NCBI RefSeq assembly: GCF_001662875.1
Contig: NZ_JPVZ01000001.1
Span: forward strand, 682,001 to 746,000
DNA from: Thalassospira tepidiphila MCCC 1A03514
GTDB lineage: Bacteria; Pseudomonadota; Alphaproteobacteria; Rhodospirillales; Thalassospiraceae
DNA: 64,000 nt
Direction of reading: 5' to 3'
The notes below the pieces were generated by a model. The model was not told the DNA's origin. It searched no databases and saw nothing but the letters and a program-made list of their open reading frames with translations. Shown one piece after another: positions 45,323 to 53,793 of the stretch; position 1 is the stretch's first letter, and each line of letters opens with the position of its first letter. Both the position numbers and the translations under genes were made by a program.

Positions 45323-46126
45323 TTAACCGAAGCGGCCGGTAATGTAACCCTTGGTGCGTTCGTCCTTCGGGTTGGTAAAGATCTGATCGGTTTCACCGAC
45401 TTCAACCAGCTTTCCGAGGTGGAAGAACGCGGTGCGCTGCGACACACGGGCGGCCTGCTGCATGGAGTGGGTCACGATCACGATCGTGTAGTTCGAACGC
45501 AACTCGTCTATCAGTTCCTCGACCTTGGCGGTCGCAATCGGATCAAGGGCCGAGCACGGCTCATCCATCAGGATGACTTCCGGGCTGACGGCAACCGCGC
45601 GTGCAATGCAAAGACGCTGCTGCTGACCACCGGAAAGACCGGTTGCCGGCGATTGCAGGCGATCTTTGACTTCTTTCAGAAGACCGGCACGTTCGAGCGA
45701 GGTCATGACGATTTCATCAAGTTCATCGCGCGAATTGACCAGACCATGAATACGCGGGCCATAGGCCACGTTGTCATAGATGGTTTTCGGGAACGGGTTC
45801 GGTTTCTGGAACACCATGCCGATGCGCGCGCGCAGCTGAACCACGTCGATCCGCTTGTCATAGATGTCGCGACCATCCAGGGTAACGTCACCTTTGATCG
45901 TCACACCGTCAATGGTGTCATTCATCCGGTTCAGGCAGCGCAGGAAGGTGGATTTACCACAGCCCGACGGACCAATCAGTGCGGTTACCTGCTGTTCGGG
46001 GATATCAAGGTTGACCTCATAGAGGGCCTGATTGTCGCTATAGAAAAGATCGAGCTTGCGCGCGGTCATTTTCGGTTTTTCGACCGACGGCTCCGCCGTC
46101 ATTGCGCTCTGGGATACAGCAGCCAT
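45323..46126 (-). CDS. pstB: Phosphate ABC transporter ATP-binding protein
   Basis: A 267-aa ATPase. Walker A is [10 protein letters not shown] (about 50-59), then [23 protein letters not shown] Q-loop ([20 protein letters not shown]), signature [15 protein letters not shown] and Walker [15 protein letters not shown], all PstB-specific. ATG 46126 follows GGAAGTGG and the pstA stop by one base. Expected to partner PstA and PstC. Confidence 0.95.
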   Translation of the reverse strand: MAAVSQSAMTAEPSVEKPKMTARKLDLFYSDNQALYEVNLDIPEQQVTALIGPSGCGKSTFLRCLNRMNDTIDGVTIKGDVTLDGRDIYDKRIDVVQLRARIGMVFQKPNPFPKTIYDNVAYGPRIHGLVNSRDELDEIVMTSLERAGLLKEVKDRLQSPATGLSGGQQQRLCIARAVAVSPEVILMDEPCSALDPIATAKVEELIDELRSNYTIVIVTHSMQQAARVSQRTAFFHLGKLVEVGETDQIFTNPKDERTKGYITGRFG

Positions 46127-46127
46127 T

Positions 46128-47477
46128 TTACCACTTCCGTTCAAATTTTTTGCGCAGATACACAGCCAGTCCATTCATCAGGACAAGGAAGGCCAGCAAC
46201 ACCATAATCGCTGCCGAGGTTTTCTCGACAAAGGCACGTTCCGGGCTGTCTGCCCACAGATAGATCTGGACCGGCAGAACCGTTGCCGGGTCAAGCGCCC
46301 CGCCCGGGATATCAACAATAAAGGCCACCATTCCGATCATCAGAAGCGGTGCGGTTTCACCAAGCGCCTGTGCCATGCCAATGATCGTGCCGGTCAGAAT
46401 GCCCGGCATGGCAAGCGGCAAGACATGGTGGGTGACGGTCTGGACCGGGGATGCACCAAGGCCAAGGGCGGCCTGACGGATCGATGGCGGCACCGCCTTG
46501 ATCGCCGCACGCGATGCGATGATGATCGTCGGCAAAGTCATCAGCGCCAGCGTCAAACCACCGACAACCGGGGCCGAGCGCGGCAAATGCATGACATTGA
46601 GATAGACCTCAAGACCCAGCAGACCAAACACGATGGATGGAACCGCGGCCAGGTTGTTGATATTGACCTCGACAATCTGGGTGAAGCGGTTCTTGGGCGC
46701 GAATTCTTCAAGATAGACCGCGGCCAGAACGCCAATCGGGAAGGACAATGCCAGGGTCACAAGCAGGGTATAGAACGAGCCGACAGCCGCCCCCCAGATA
46801 CCGGCAAGTTCCGGTTCGCGGGAATCGCCACTGGTAAAGAAGCGGGTGTGGAACTGTTTTTCCACCGCACCAGCCGCAACCAGTTCGTTATACCAAGCGA
46901 CTTCCTTGTCATTGAGGCGACGGTCGCCTTCATCAACGGTGGGATCGATATAGCCCTTGTTGAGCATGTCGAAATCATCACCCGAGATCAGCCAGATGGT
47001 GCGCGTTTGGCCAATCAGGCTCGGATTTTCGAGAACCCGTTCGCGCAGATCATAAGATGCGCCGCCTGAAACGATGCCATAGAGATCACGTTTGTCACTG
47101 CGCGAGGTCACATCAGGGAACCGATCACGCAGCGCCTGTTTGATCAAACCATCAAAGTTCGCGCGCCCGATCACGTCGGGATCGCCGGTCCGTTCCGGAT
47201 CGATCACAGCCGGATCAAAGGTCACTTCGAGCTGGACATAGGTCTGGTAAAAGGCGCTGTAGCCTTTAGAGCCGATCGAGAGTGCCAGCGTGCAAAGCGC
47301 CAGCAGCGCCAAACAGATCGCAACCAGACCATAGCTTTTAAAGCGGCGTTCGGCCGCGTAACGTTTCTTGATGTTACGGGTGATTTTAGGGCTGTCCCAG
47401 TCAACCGGCTTGCGCAGATTGTCAGAGATCACTTTGGCCGCAGCTCTGTCTTCCATAAGAGATGCCATATCAGTCAT
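46128..47477 (-). CDS. pstA: Phosphate ABC transporter permease PstA (long form with DUF3333)
   Basis: A 449-aa inner-membrane permease. The first about 170 residues (helix at 50-73, then a periplasmic DUF3333 domain) are an extension typical of alphaproteobacterial PstA; the transport core follows ([20 protein letters not shown], the coupling loop [21 protein letters not shown], and [16 protein letters not shown]). The start is ambiguous: ATG 47477 overlaps pstC by 8 nt, ATG 47468 follows its stop by one base. Confidence 0.92.
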   Translation of the reverse strand: MTDMASLMEDRAAAKVISDNLRKPVDWDSPKITRNIKKRYAAERRFKSYGLVAICLALLALCTLALSIGSKGYSAFYQTYVQLEVTFDPAVIDPERTGDPDVIGRANFDGLIKQALRDRFPDVTSRSDKRDLYGIVSGGASYDLRERVLENPSLIGQTRTIWLISGDDFDMLNKGYIDPTVDEGDRRLNDKEVAWYNELVAAGAVEKQFHTRFFTSGDSREPELAGIWGAAVGSFYTLLVTLALSFPIGVLAAVYLEEFAPKNRFTQIVEVNINNLAAVPSIVFGLLGLEVYLNVMHLPRSAPVVGGLTLALMTLPTIIIASRAAIKAVPPSIRQAALGLGASPVQTVTHHVLPLAMPGILTGTIIGMAQALGETAPLLMIGMVAFIVDIPGGALDPATVLPVQIYLWADSPERAFVEKTSAAIMVLLAFLVLMNGLAVYLRKKFERKW

Positions 47478-48849
47478 ATTTCTCGCGATACTTCTGAACA
47501 ACCTTAAGGGCAAATACGTTCAGCCCCAAGGTGACAAGGAAAAGAACCAGCCCCAACGCGAAGGCCGAGAGGGTTTTTGCACTGTCGAACTCCTGGTCGC
47601 CGACCAGAAGCGTCACGATCTGCACGGTAACAGTCGTCACAGCCTGAAGCGGGTTCACCGTCATGTTCGCGGCAAGACCAGCGGCCATCACAACAATCAT
47701 GGTTTCACCAATCGCCCGCGAAACGGCCAACAGAACCGCCCCGACAATACCGGGCAAGGCGGCCGGGAAAATCACCTGCCGGATGGTTTCCGATTTGGTC
47801 GCCCCCAATGCATAGGACCCGTCACGCAGCGATTTCGGCACCTGCGACATCACGTCATCAGACAGCGAGGACACAAACGGAATGATCATAATGCCCATGA
47901 CAAGACCGGCGGCCAGCGCACTTTCCGAACTGACATCGAGGCCGAGGATCGCGCCATTGTCGCGCAAGAACGGTGCCACGGTGAGCGCGGCAAAGAAGCC
48001 ATAGACAACCGTTGGCACGCCCGCCAGAATTTCAAGTGCGGGTTTGGCAACAGCGCGAAATTTAGGCGCGGCATATTCGCCCATATAGATGGCCGAAAAC
48101 AGGCCGACCGGCACCGCGACACACATGGCAATCAGCGTAATCAGCAAGGTACCGACAAACAGCGGAATCATGCCAAACGCCCCCTCGGACGCCACCTGAT
48201 CGGCACGGATCGCGGTTTGCGGGCTCCATTCCAGACCAAACAGGAAGTCGAGCGGGTTGATCTTGCTAAAGAAATGCAGGGTTTCGAACATCAGTGAAAA
48301 CACGATGCCGATCGTTGAAAGGATCGCAATCGCCGAACAGACAATCATGATCGCGCGCGAGATGCGTTCAACATTGTTGCGCGCGCGCATATCCGCTTCA
48401 ATCCGTCGATAGGACAGGACAAGACCGGCAAGCGCAACCGACAGCATGACAACCACCAGCGCCGCATTGGCGATGGTTTGCAAATTGGCAAGTCTGCGCC
48501 CGGCATCAACAATTTCCGGCGACACGGTGAGATGTTCACCGCCACCGGCGGCGATCTGGGAAATGCTGTTGAGCGCCAGCGACAGACGACCGGAGTCACC
48601 AATTACTTCCTGCGGCAGGTCCGACACGATCAGGGCTTCAATCACCGAGCCCTGGAACATGTACCAGATCAAAAGCAAAAACAGCGCGGGAAGCCCGCAC
48701 CATGCTGCTGTGTAGGCCCCGTAGTGAACCGGCAAGGAATGAAGATTGCTGTGCCGGCCACCCGAGAGGGCAACAGCCCGCTGGCGTCCGAAATAAAAGG
48801 ACAGCGCGCAAAGTGCGGCAACCGCGAGCAACAGGAAAGACAGGGACAT
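47470..48849 (-). CDS. pstC: Phosphate ABC transporter permease PstC
   Basis: A 459-aa permease, longer than E. coli PstC because of an N-terminal module (helices at about 1-20 and 37-60 and a periplasmic segment), also common in alphaproteobacteria. The transport core contains FGMIPLFVGTLLITLIAMCV, YGFFAALTVAPFLRD, the coupling loop LGATKSETIRQVIFPAA and SRAIGETMIVVMAAG. The start at 48849 gives a hydrophobic N-terminus. A strong hairpin lies between pstS and this gene. Confidence 0.92.
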   Translation of the reverse strand: MSLSFLLLAVAALCALSFYFGRQRAVALSGGRHSNLHSLPVHYGAYTAAWCGLPALFLLLIWYMFQGSVIEALIVSDLPQEVIGDSGRLSLALNSISQIAAGGGEHLTVSPEIVDAGRRLANLQTIANAALVVVMLSVALAGLVLSYRRIEADMRARNNVERISRAIMIVCSAIAILSTIGIVFSLMFETLHFFSKINPLDFLFGLEWSPQTAIRADQVASEGAFGMIPLFVGTLLITLIAMCVAVPVGLFSAIYMGEYAAPKFRAVAKPALEILAGVPTVVYGFFAALTVAPFLRDNGAILGLDVSSESALAAGLVMGIMIIPFVSSLSDDVMSQVPKSLRDGSYALGATKSETIRQVIFPAALPGIVGAVLLAVSRAIGETMIVVMAAGLAANMTVNPLQAVTTVTVQIVTLLVGDQEFDSAKTLSAFALGLVLFLVTLGLNVFALKVVQKYREKYD

Positions 48850-48943
48850 TATTTGAGATCCGTTCGCCAGATGAGCCTGCAAAGATCAGTTCGTGAGGCC
48901 AATAGGACAGAAACAATAAACAAATCAAGCAATGATATAAAGA

Positions 48944-48973
48944 AACCGGTGGCAGAAAAGGCTGCCACCGGTT
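48944..48973 (-). terminator. Strong hairpin between pstS and pstC, partial terminator/attenuator
   Basis: AACCGGTGGCAG (48944-48955) and CTGCCACCGGTT (48962-48973) form a perfect 12-bp stem with a 6-nt loop, 12 bp after the pstS stop. On the minus strand only a weak T-rich tract (TCTTTATATC) follows, so it probably acts as a partial terminator or 3' mRNA stabiliser, giving more PstS than permease. Confidence 0.75.
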
Positions 48974-48984
48974 GAAAGATCGCG

Positions 48985-50019
48985 TTACATGCTCAGCGGC
49001 GAAAGGTTCATCGCAGCGTTACGAACAGCTTCACGCTCAGCGGCATCCATCGGGATCAGGCCACGGTCAGCAAGGTAACCTTCTTCACCCCAAGCTTTGT
49101 CAGCGGTGAATTCAGCAAGATATTCCTTGATGCCCGGAATGGTGCCAACGTGCGCGTTCTTCACGTAGAAGAAGAGCGAACGGGAAACCGGATAGTCACC
49201 AGCAGAGATTGCTTCGAAGGTCGGAGCAACGCCACCGATCAGCGAGCCCTGAAGCTTGTCGCCGTTCTGGTCAAGGAAGGAGAAGCCGAAGATGCCGAGT
49301 GCATCATGGTTGGCTTCGAGTTTCTGAACGATCAGGTTGTCGTTCTCGCCAGCTTCGACATAGGCACCGTCTTCACGAACGCCAGCGCAGACAGCTTTGT
49401 GCTGGTCTTTGTTGGTGTCTTTAAGAGCGGCGATTGCCGGGAACTCATCGCAAGCTTCTTCGAGTACCAGCTCGGTGAAGGCATCACGGGTACCAGAGGT
49501 CGGCGGCGGGCCGAGAACTTCGATTTTAACGTCCGGAAGGCTCGGATCGATTTCAGCCCAGGTGCTGTACGGGTTGTCGATCAGCGACTGGCCGTCTTTG
49601 GACGGAACGGTTTTTGCCAGAGCAAGGAAGATCTGCTCTTTGGTCAGGTCGAGCTGCGGCGCAGCGTTGGAGTTCGACAGAACGATACCGTCGTAACCAA
49701 CTTTAACTTCGGTAACTTCCGAAATGCCGTTCTTCGCGCAAGTTTCAACTTCGGACTTCTTGATGCGACGCGAAGCGTTGGTGATGTCCGGATGCTGTTC
49801 GCCAACACCGGCGCAGAACAGCTTCAGACCACCGCCAGAACCGGTAGATTCGATAACCGGCGTTTTGAAGGAGGTGGTTTTACCGAATTCTTCTGCAACT
49901 GCGGTTGCGAACGGGAAGACGGTGGACGAACCAACGATACGAATCTGGTCGCGTGCTTCGGCAGCGCCAGCAAAGGCAACGCTCATAAGCGCCGCAACAG
50001 CAAGAGTCTTCTTCATCAT
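48985..50019 (-). CDS. pstS: Phosphate-binding periplasmic protein PstS
   Basis: 344 aa. Signal peptide MMKKTLAVAALMSVAFAGAAEA, then the phosphate-binding signatures IRIVGSSTVFPFATAVAEEF, IESTGSGGGLKLFC and PPTSGTRDAFTELV. Sequence layout matches the group of alphaproteobacterial PstS with C-terminal KNAHVGTIPGIKEYLAEF. ATG 50019 follows GGGGAA. It is the first gene of pstSCAB-phoU-phoB. Confidence 0.94.
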   Translation of the reverse strand: MMKKTLAVAALMSVAFAGAAEARDQIRIVGSSTVFPFATAVAEEFGKTTSFKTPVIESTGSGGGLKLFCAGVGEQHPDITNASRRIKKSEVETCAKNGISEVTEVKVGYDGIVLSNSNAAPQLDLTKEQIFLALAKTVPSKDGQSLIDNPYSTWAEIDPSLPDVKIEVLGPPPTSGTRDAFTELVLEEACDEFPAIAALKDTNKDQHKAVCAGVREDGAYVEAGENDNLIVQKLEANHDALGIFGFSFLDQNGDKLQGSLIGGVAPTFEAISAGDYPVSRSLFFYVKNAHVGTIPGIKEYLAEFTADKAWGEEGYLADRGLIPMDAAEREAVRNAAMNLSPLSM

Positions 50020-50110
50020 AAATTCCCCAATGGTAGTTCCACTTCGGAACGGTGCAACGATCTGCGAGGCGGACTCTACCGCTGGGTGCTTACGGTATTG
50101 TGTCGCTTTT

Positions 50111-50128
50111 GTTAACGTTATGTGACAA
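50111..50128 (-). promoter_or_regulatory. Candidate Pho box upstream of pstS
   Basis: On the minus strand TTGTCAC-ATAA-CGTTAAC gives two 7-bp units at 11-bp spacing, as in PhoB boxes (CTGTCAT repeats). The first unit fits well, the second poorly. It lies about 92-109 bp before the pstS start, a suitable place for PhoB activation. Confidence 0.35.
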
Positions 50129-50254
50129 CGTATCAGAGCAGTAAAAACAGCCACTTATTACTAATAAAATCAACAAGTTAGTATTTTACGACAACCATCC
50201 GAACACGGTGGTTTTTCACTTCAACATGGCAAAATCGCGATTGATTGCGAAAGG

Positions 50255-50273
50255 CTGTAACAAAAACTGTCAC
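50255..50273 (+). promoter_or_regulatory. Second candidate PhoB-binding site
   Basis: CTGTAAC-AAAAA-CTGTCAC: two good CTGT-A half-boxes on the plus strand, but 12 rather than 11 bp apart. It is 236 bp upstream of pstS and 102 bp before structured element B, so it could serve either direction or be fortuitous. Confidence 0.35.
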
Positions 50274-50375
50274 ATTTCGTCCAAAGGTGACCTTGGGTGT
50301 CGGGGAATGGTGTGAATTGACGATAATTGCCAGCTAACCCTTTACATAGCCCCGTTTCCAAGCAACTCTTGTGCA

Positions 50376-50640
50376 TGGGGTCCAAACTCATTCACATGAC
50401 CGCCCCGGCAATTGATATGAGAGAAAAAGCAAGGAAAAGCCCGCAGAGCGGAGTATTCTCCGGTCAAGGGGTTTGACGCAGAGGCTTTCTCTCATATCAA
50501 TTGTCCTTTGGATCACCCGGATTTGTACGGGCTATTTTGTCGCAAAACCTTGAAAGATATAGATCTTCCTGTGGTTTTGCTCCGCATATCCGCACAAATC
50601 CGGGGGACCGGGACGATTATGTGAATGAGTTTGGACCCCA
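50376..50640 (+). repeat. Structured intergenic element, copy B (265 bp)
   Basis: Homologue of copy A over its whole length. Terminal 24-nt arms (50376-50399 with 50617-50640) pair with one mismatch. Arm 1: 18-bp perfect stem (50409-50426 with 50486-50503) around CGGAG/CTCCG (50449-50453, 50458-50462) and GTCAA/TTGAC. Arm 2: GGATTTGTACGG with CCGCACAAATCC and inner GCAAAACC/GGTTTTGC. Differences from copy A are compensated across the stems at five places. Together with the Pho-box candidates it fills the 673-bp gap between pstS and the small gene at 50693. Confidence 0.85.
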
Positions 50641-50692
50641 AGGGACAAAAAATGCCGCGCGTAAATGTGCGCGGCCATAACAGGAGCACTTG

Positions 50693-50992
50693 ATGAGCAC
50701 CGCTGCACTCGACGAAATTCAGGAACTGATTCAGAAGCTGTCTGGCGAACTTGGAGATATGTCAGAGGCTGCGTCGCGCCATATTGATGATCTGCATGTT
50801 GCGGTCAATAACGTCGCATCGCACGTTCTGGCGATCGAGGCAGTTCTGTCACTGGTGGCCCAGAAGGTCGAGGTAGACGAGGCCGAAGCAATCAAGTGGA
50901 TTCGTGACAAGACAGCGGCCTATGCCGAAGACAGCAGCGAAAGCTCTGCCGCAGAAGGCATTACAAAAAGCCTGCTTGGCAAGGAAGAGTAA
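50693..50992 (+). CDS. Small helical protein of unknown function
   Basis: A 99-aa acidic protein with no signal peptide or membrane helix, mostly amphipathic helix (LDEIQELIQKLSGELGDMSE, LHVAVNNVASHVLAIEAVLS). AGGAGC precedes ATG 50693 by 6 nt. It starts 52 bp after structured element B, so transcription probably begins in or before the element. A strong bidirectional terminator follows. Not recognised. Confidence 0.65.
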   Translation: MSTAALDEIQELIQKLSGELGDMSEAASRHIDDLHVAVNNVASHVLAIEAVLSLVAQKVEVDEAEAIKWIRDKTAAYAEDSSESSAAEGITKSLLGKEE

Positions 50993-51021
50993 GGCGCCCA
51001 ATCGCACGGACTTACGAAATC

Positions 51022-51057
51022 AAAAGGACGGCAGAGGTTATTCCCTGCCGTCCTTTT
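51022..51057. terminator. Bidirectional terminator between the small gene and glcF
   Basis: AAAAGGACGGCAG (51022-51034) pairs perfectly with CTGCCGTCCTTTT (51045-51057), 13 bp with a 10-nt loop, A-run left and T-run right. Confidence 0.92.
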
Positions 51058-51085
51058 TATTTTTCGGTTTTGAAGCAACCGGTGC

Positions 51086-52411
51086 CTAGCCCGCAAGTTC
51101 GGTCGGCTTTATCCGGTCGCGCAGTTTTTCCGGCACCGGTCCACCCGCCGCCCAATCAAGGAGCTGCACCGTGTGCAGAACTTTAAGGTCGTCGGTTTCG
51201 ATCTGGACCATGCAGCCGATATTCCCCGTTGCCACCAGATCAGGCTGGGTCGCACGGATATTGCCGCGTTTGCGTTCCTGAAGCTGACCGGCGATTTCGG
51301 GCTGCAACAGGTTATAGACCCCGGCTGAACCACAGCACAGATGGCCTTCGGCGATTTCAGCCACTTCATACCCGGCCTGTTTGAGAAGATCACGGGGTGG
51401 CCGGGTGATCTTTTGACCGTGCTGCATCGAGCAGGCTGAATGATAGGCGACACGGGGATTCCCGTGACTGGCACCGGCAAAGACGGCGGCATCGATATCA
51501 AGGCCGGCCAGATATTCGGTAATGTCCTTGGCAAGACCGGACACCGTCGCGGCCCTTTCGGCATAGGCCGGATCATGGCGGAGCATATGGCCGTAATCCT
51601 TGATCGTGGTGCCACAGCCCGATGCGGTAATCACGATGGCATCAAGGCCTTCGCCCGCCGCCTCGGCCGTCCAGGCATCAATGTTGGCCTTGGCCTGCGC
51701 ATGGGATTGTTCTTCCTTGCCCATATGATGGACAAGCGATCCGCAACAGCCAGCACCCTTGGCAACAACCACCTCGATGCCAAGGCGGGTGAGTAGACGA
51801 ACCGTCGATTCGTTGATTTCGGTTTCAAGCACCTGCTGGGCACAGCCGATCAGGATGGCAACCCGGCCTTTGCGTTCGCCAACTGCCGGGATCACCTGGG
51901 GTTTATCGACCCAGCTTGGCGGATGCATGGGGCGTGCGCCCATCTTGACCATGCCCTTAAGCCGACCGGGCATCAGGCGTGCAAAGGGGGCGGCGAATTT
52001 CGCCCCGATCAATGACAGCCGGAACAGGGTCGGATTGGGCACAACAATCGACAGCAACTTGCGCAGCAACCGATCACCCAGCGGGCGTTCATAGTTTTGT
52101 TCGATATGGGCGCGCGCATTGTCGATCAGGTGCATGTAATCAACACCAGAAGGACATGTGGTTGTACAGGAGAGACATGACAGGCAGCGATCAAGGTGTT
52201 TGACCACCTTTTCGGTTGCCGGTTTGTCATTTTCCAGCATGTCCTTGATCAGGTAAATGCGGCCACGCGGGCTGTCGAGTTCATCGCCAAGAGTGACGAA
52301 TGTCGGACAGGTCGCGGTACAGAAACCGCAATGCACGCATTTGCGCAGGATCTGTTCGCTTTCGGCAATCGCCGGGTTTTCAAGTTGGGCAGCGGTGAAG
52401 TTGGTTTGCAT
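51086..52411 (-). CDS. glcF: Glycolate oxidase iron-sulfur subunit
   Basis: A 441-aa subunit that passes electrons from glycolate to the quinone pool. Two 4Fe-4S ferredoxin motifs lie near the N-terminus (CVHCGFCTATCPTF and CLSCLSCTTTCPSG), followed by two CCG domains (GCAQQVLE, GAGCCGSLVHHMGKEEQ and YHSACSMQHGQ, HLCCGSAGVYN). Its ATG overlaps the glcE stop (TAATG). Last gene of the pyc-glcDEF operon. Confidence 0.93.
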   Translation of the reverse strand: MQTNFTAAQLENPAIAESEQILRKCVHCGFCTATCPTFVTLGDELDSPRGRIYLIKDMLENDKPATEKVVKHLDRCLSCLSCTTTCPSGVDYMHLIDNARAHIEQNYERPLGDRLLRKLLSIVVPNPTLFRLSLIGAKFAAPFARLMPGRLKGMVKMGARPMHPPSWVDKPQVIPAVGERKGRVAILIGCAQQVLETEINESTVRLLTRLGIEVVVAKGAGCCGSLVHHMGKEEQSHAQAKANIDAWTAEAAGEGLDAIVITASGCGTTIKDYGHMLRHDPAYAERAATVSGLAKDITEYLAGLDIDAAVFAGASHGNPRVAYHSACSMQHGQKITRPPRDLLKQAGYEVAEIAEGHLCCGSAGVYNLLQPEIAGQLQERKRGNIRATQPDLVATGNIGCMVQIETDDLKVLHTVQLLDWAAGGPVPEKLRDRIKPTELAG

Positions 52412-53679
52412 TACGCGCCCTCCCCGTTCAGTGACACTGGCGCAATCCGCCCCGGATTGAGAATACCCTTGGGATCTAGGTTTTCCTTGATCCGGGCATT
52501 GATCCGGGCAAGTGCCGGGTCTTCGGGATGGAAGACCGGGGTAGCTTGACGGATTTCATCGGATGCGCGCACCAGATTGGCCTGCCCGCCGACATTGGCG
52601 ACGATATCGCGGATCGTGCCCGCCATTGCATCAGGCGTACCCGCCGCGTCAGATGCGGCAATCTGCAACCAGATCAGGCCACCGGCCCAATCCATCATCG
52701 CGCGACCACCGGTTTTTTCGATCAGTTGGGCGCAGATATCACCCCCGCTTGCCGGGGGCACTGATACCCGCCACAAAACGCTGCCGGTGTTTTCCGATGC
52801 GACGAACGGCGCGACATTGGCGACAACCTTCCAGATGCTGTGGCTGTGACTTTCGGGGACTTCGTGGCATTCGCCAAACCCGGCAAGCGCCCGGCACAGG
52901 GCATCGGCCCGCCATGCGACAGACGGCTTGGGACCTTCGACCCGCAGGGCGACAAGGCCACTGCCATATTCACCGGCGAGTGGCACATCAAGGTGCGGCG
53001 CGTCTTCGGGGGCGATCCAGGCGGCGGCGGAGACTTCGTTTTCACTACCCATGGCAATGGTCATCGCCTTGCCCGCCGCACGCGGGTCACTGCAAGCGAC
53101 AATCACGGTGGCGGATGTTTCGTCATTGGGCATGACCTTAAGCGTTACGGTATGCATCACGCCCAGCGTGCCAAAGGAGCCCGCCATCAATTTTGACAGA
53201 TCAAAGCCGGTGACGTTTTTCATCACCCGGCCCCCAGATTTAAAATCCTCTGCCCGGCCAGAAACGGCTTCGAACCCCAGAAGGTGATCACGTGCAGCGC
53301 CCACCTTGATGCGGCGCGGTCCGGCAAGGTTACAGGCGACCAGCCCGCCGATGGTGCCGGCATCCGGGCCACTTGACCCATCCAGAAGGGCCGGGAAGTT
53401 TCCGGGCTCGAAATGGAATTGCTGATTTTTCTCGGCCAGTGCCGCCTTGATATCGGCAAGCGGCGTTCCGGCACGCGCAGAGATCACCAGTTCTTCGGGC
53501 TGGTAAAACAGGATCCCCGACAGTTTGGAGCAATCCAGCACTGCGTTGGTTCGAACAGAATGGCCAAAGGCGCGCTTGCTGCCTGATCCGATGATTTCAA
53601 GCGGGGTTTCTGATCCAAGCGCCCAACCAACCGCATCACGCAGCTGGTCTGGCGTGGTGGGGGAAAGTACGTCCACCAT
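52411..53679 (-). CDS. glcE: Glycolate oxidase FAD-binding subunit GlcE
   Basis: A 422-aa FAD-binding (PCMH-fold) subunit. The dinucleotide-binding block PEELVISARAGTPLADI, DAGTIGGLVACNLAGPRR and GRVMKNVTGFDLSKLMAGSF are GlcE signs. ATG 53679 follows AGAGAAAG; upstream in-frame codons are less likely. A 114-bp gap separates it from glcD, the only sizeable break in this operon. Confidence 0.92.
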   Translation of the reverse strand: MVDVLSPTTPDQLRDAVGWALGSETPLEIIGSGSKRAFGHSVRTNAVLDCSKLSGILFYQPEELVISARAGTPLADIKAALAEKNQQFHFEPGNFPALLDGSSGPDAGTIGGLVACNLAGPRRIKVGAARDHLLGFEAVSGRAEDFKSGGRVMKNVTGFDLSKLMAGSFGTLGVMHTVTLKVMPNDETSATVIVACSDPRAAGKAMTIAMGSENEVSAAAWIAPEDAPHLDVPLAGEYGSGLVALRVEGPKPSVAWRADALCRALAGFGECHEVPESHSHSIWKVVANVAPFVASENTGSVLWRVSVPPASGGDICAQLIEKTGGRAMMDWAGGLIWLQIAASDAAGTPDAMAGTIRDIVANVGGQANLVRASDEIRQATPVFHPEDPALARINARIKENLDPKGILNPGRIAPVSLNGEGA

Positions 53680-53793
53680 AACTTTCTCTTTTCCTCTCCT
53701 GAGCCGGGCCAATCGGATTTGCGGGAGCCGATTGGCCGGCCTTTGTTTTATCGTGTTTGTTGTTTCGTTTGATCACGCCTTAGGGGCAGGACC

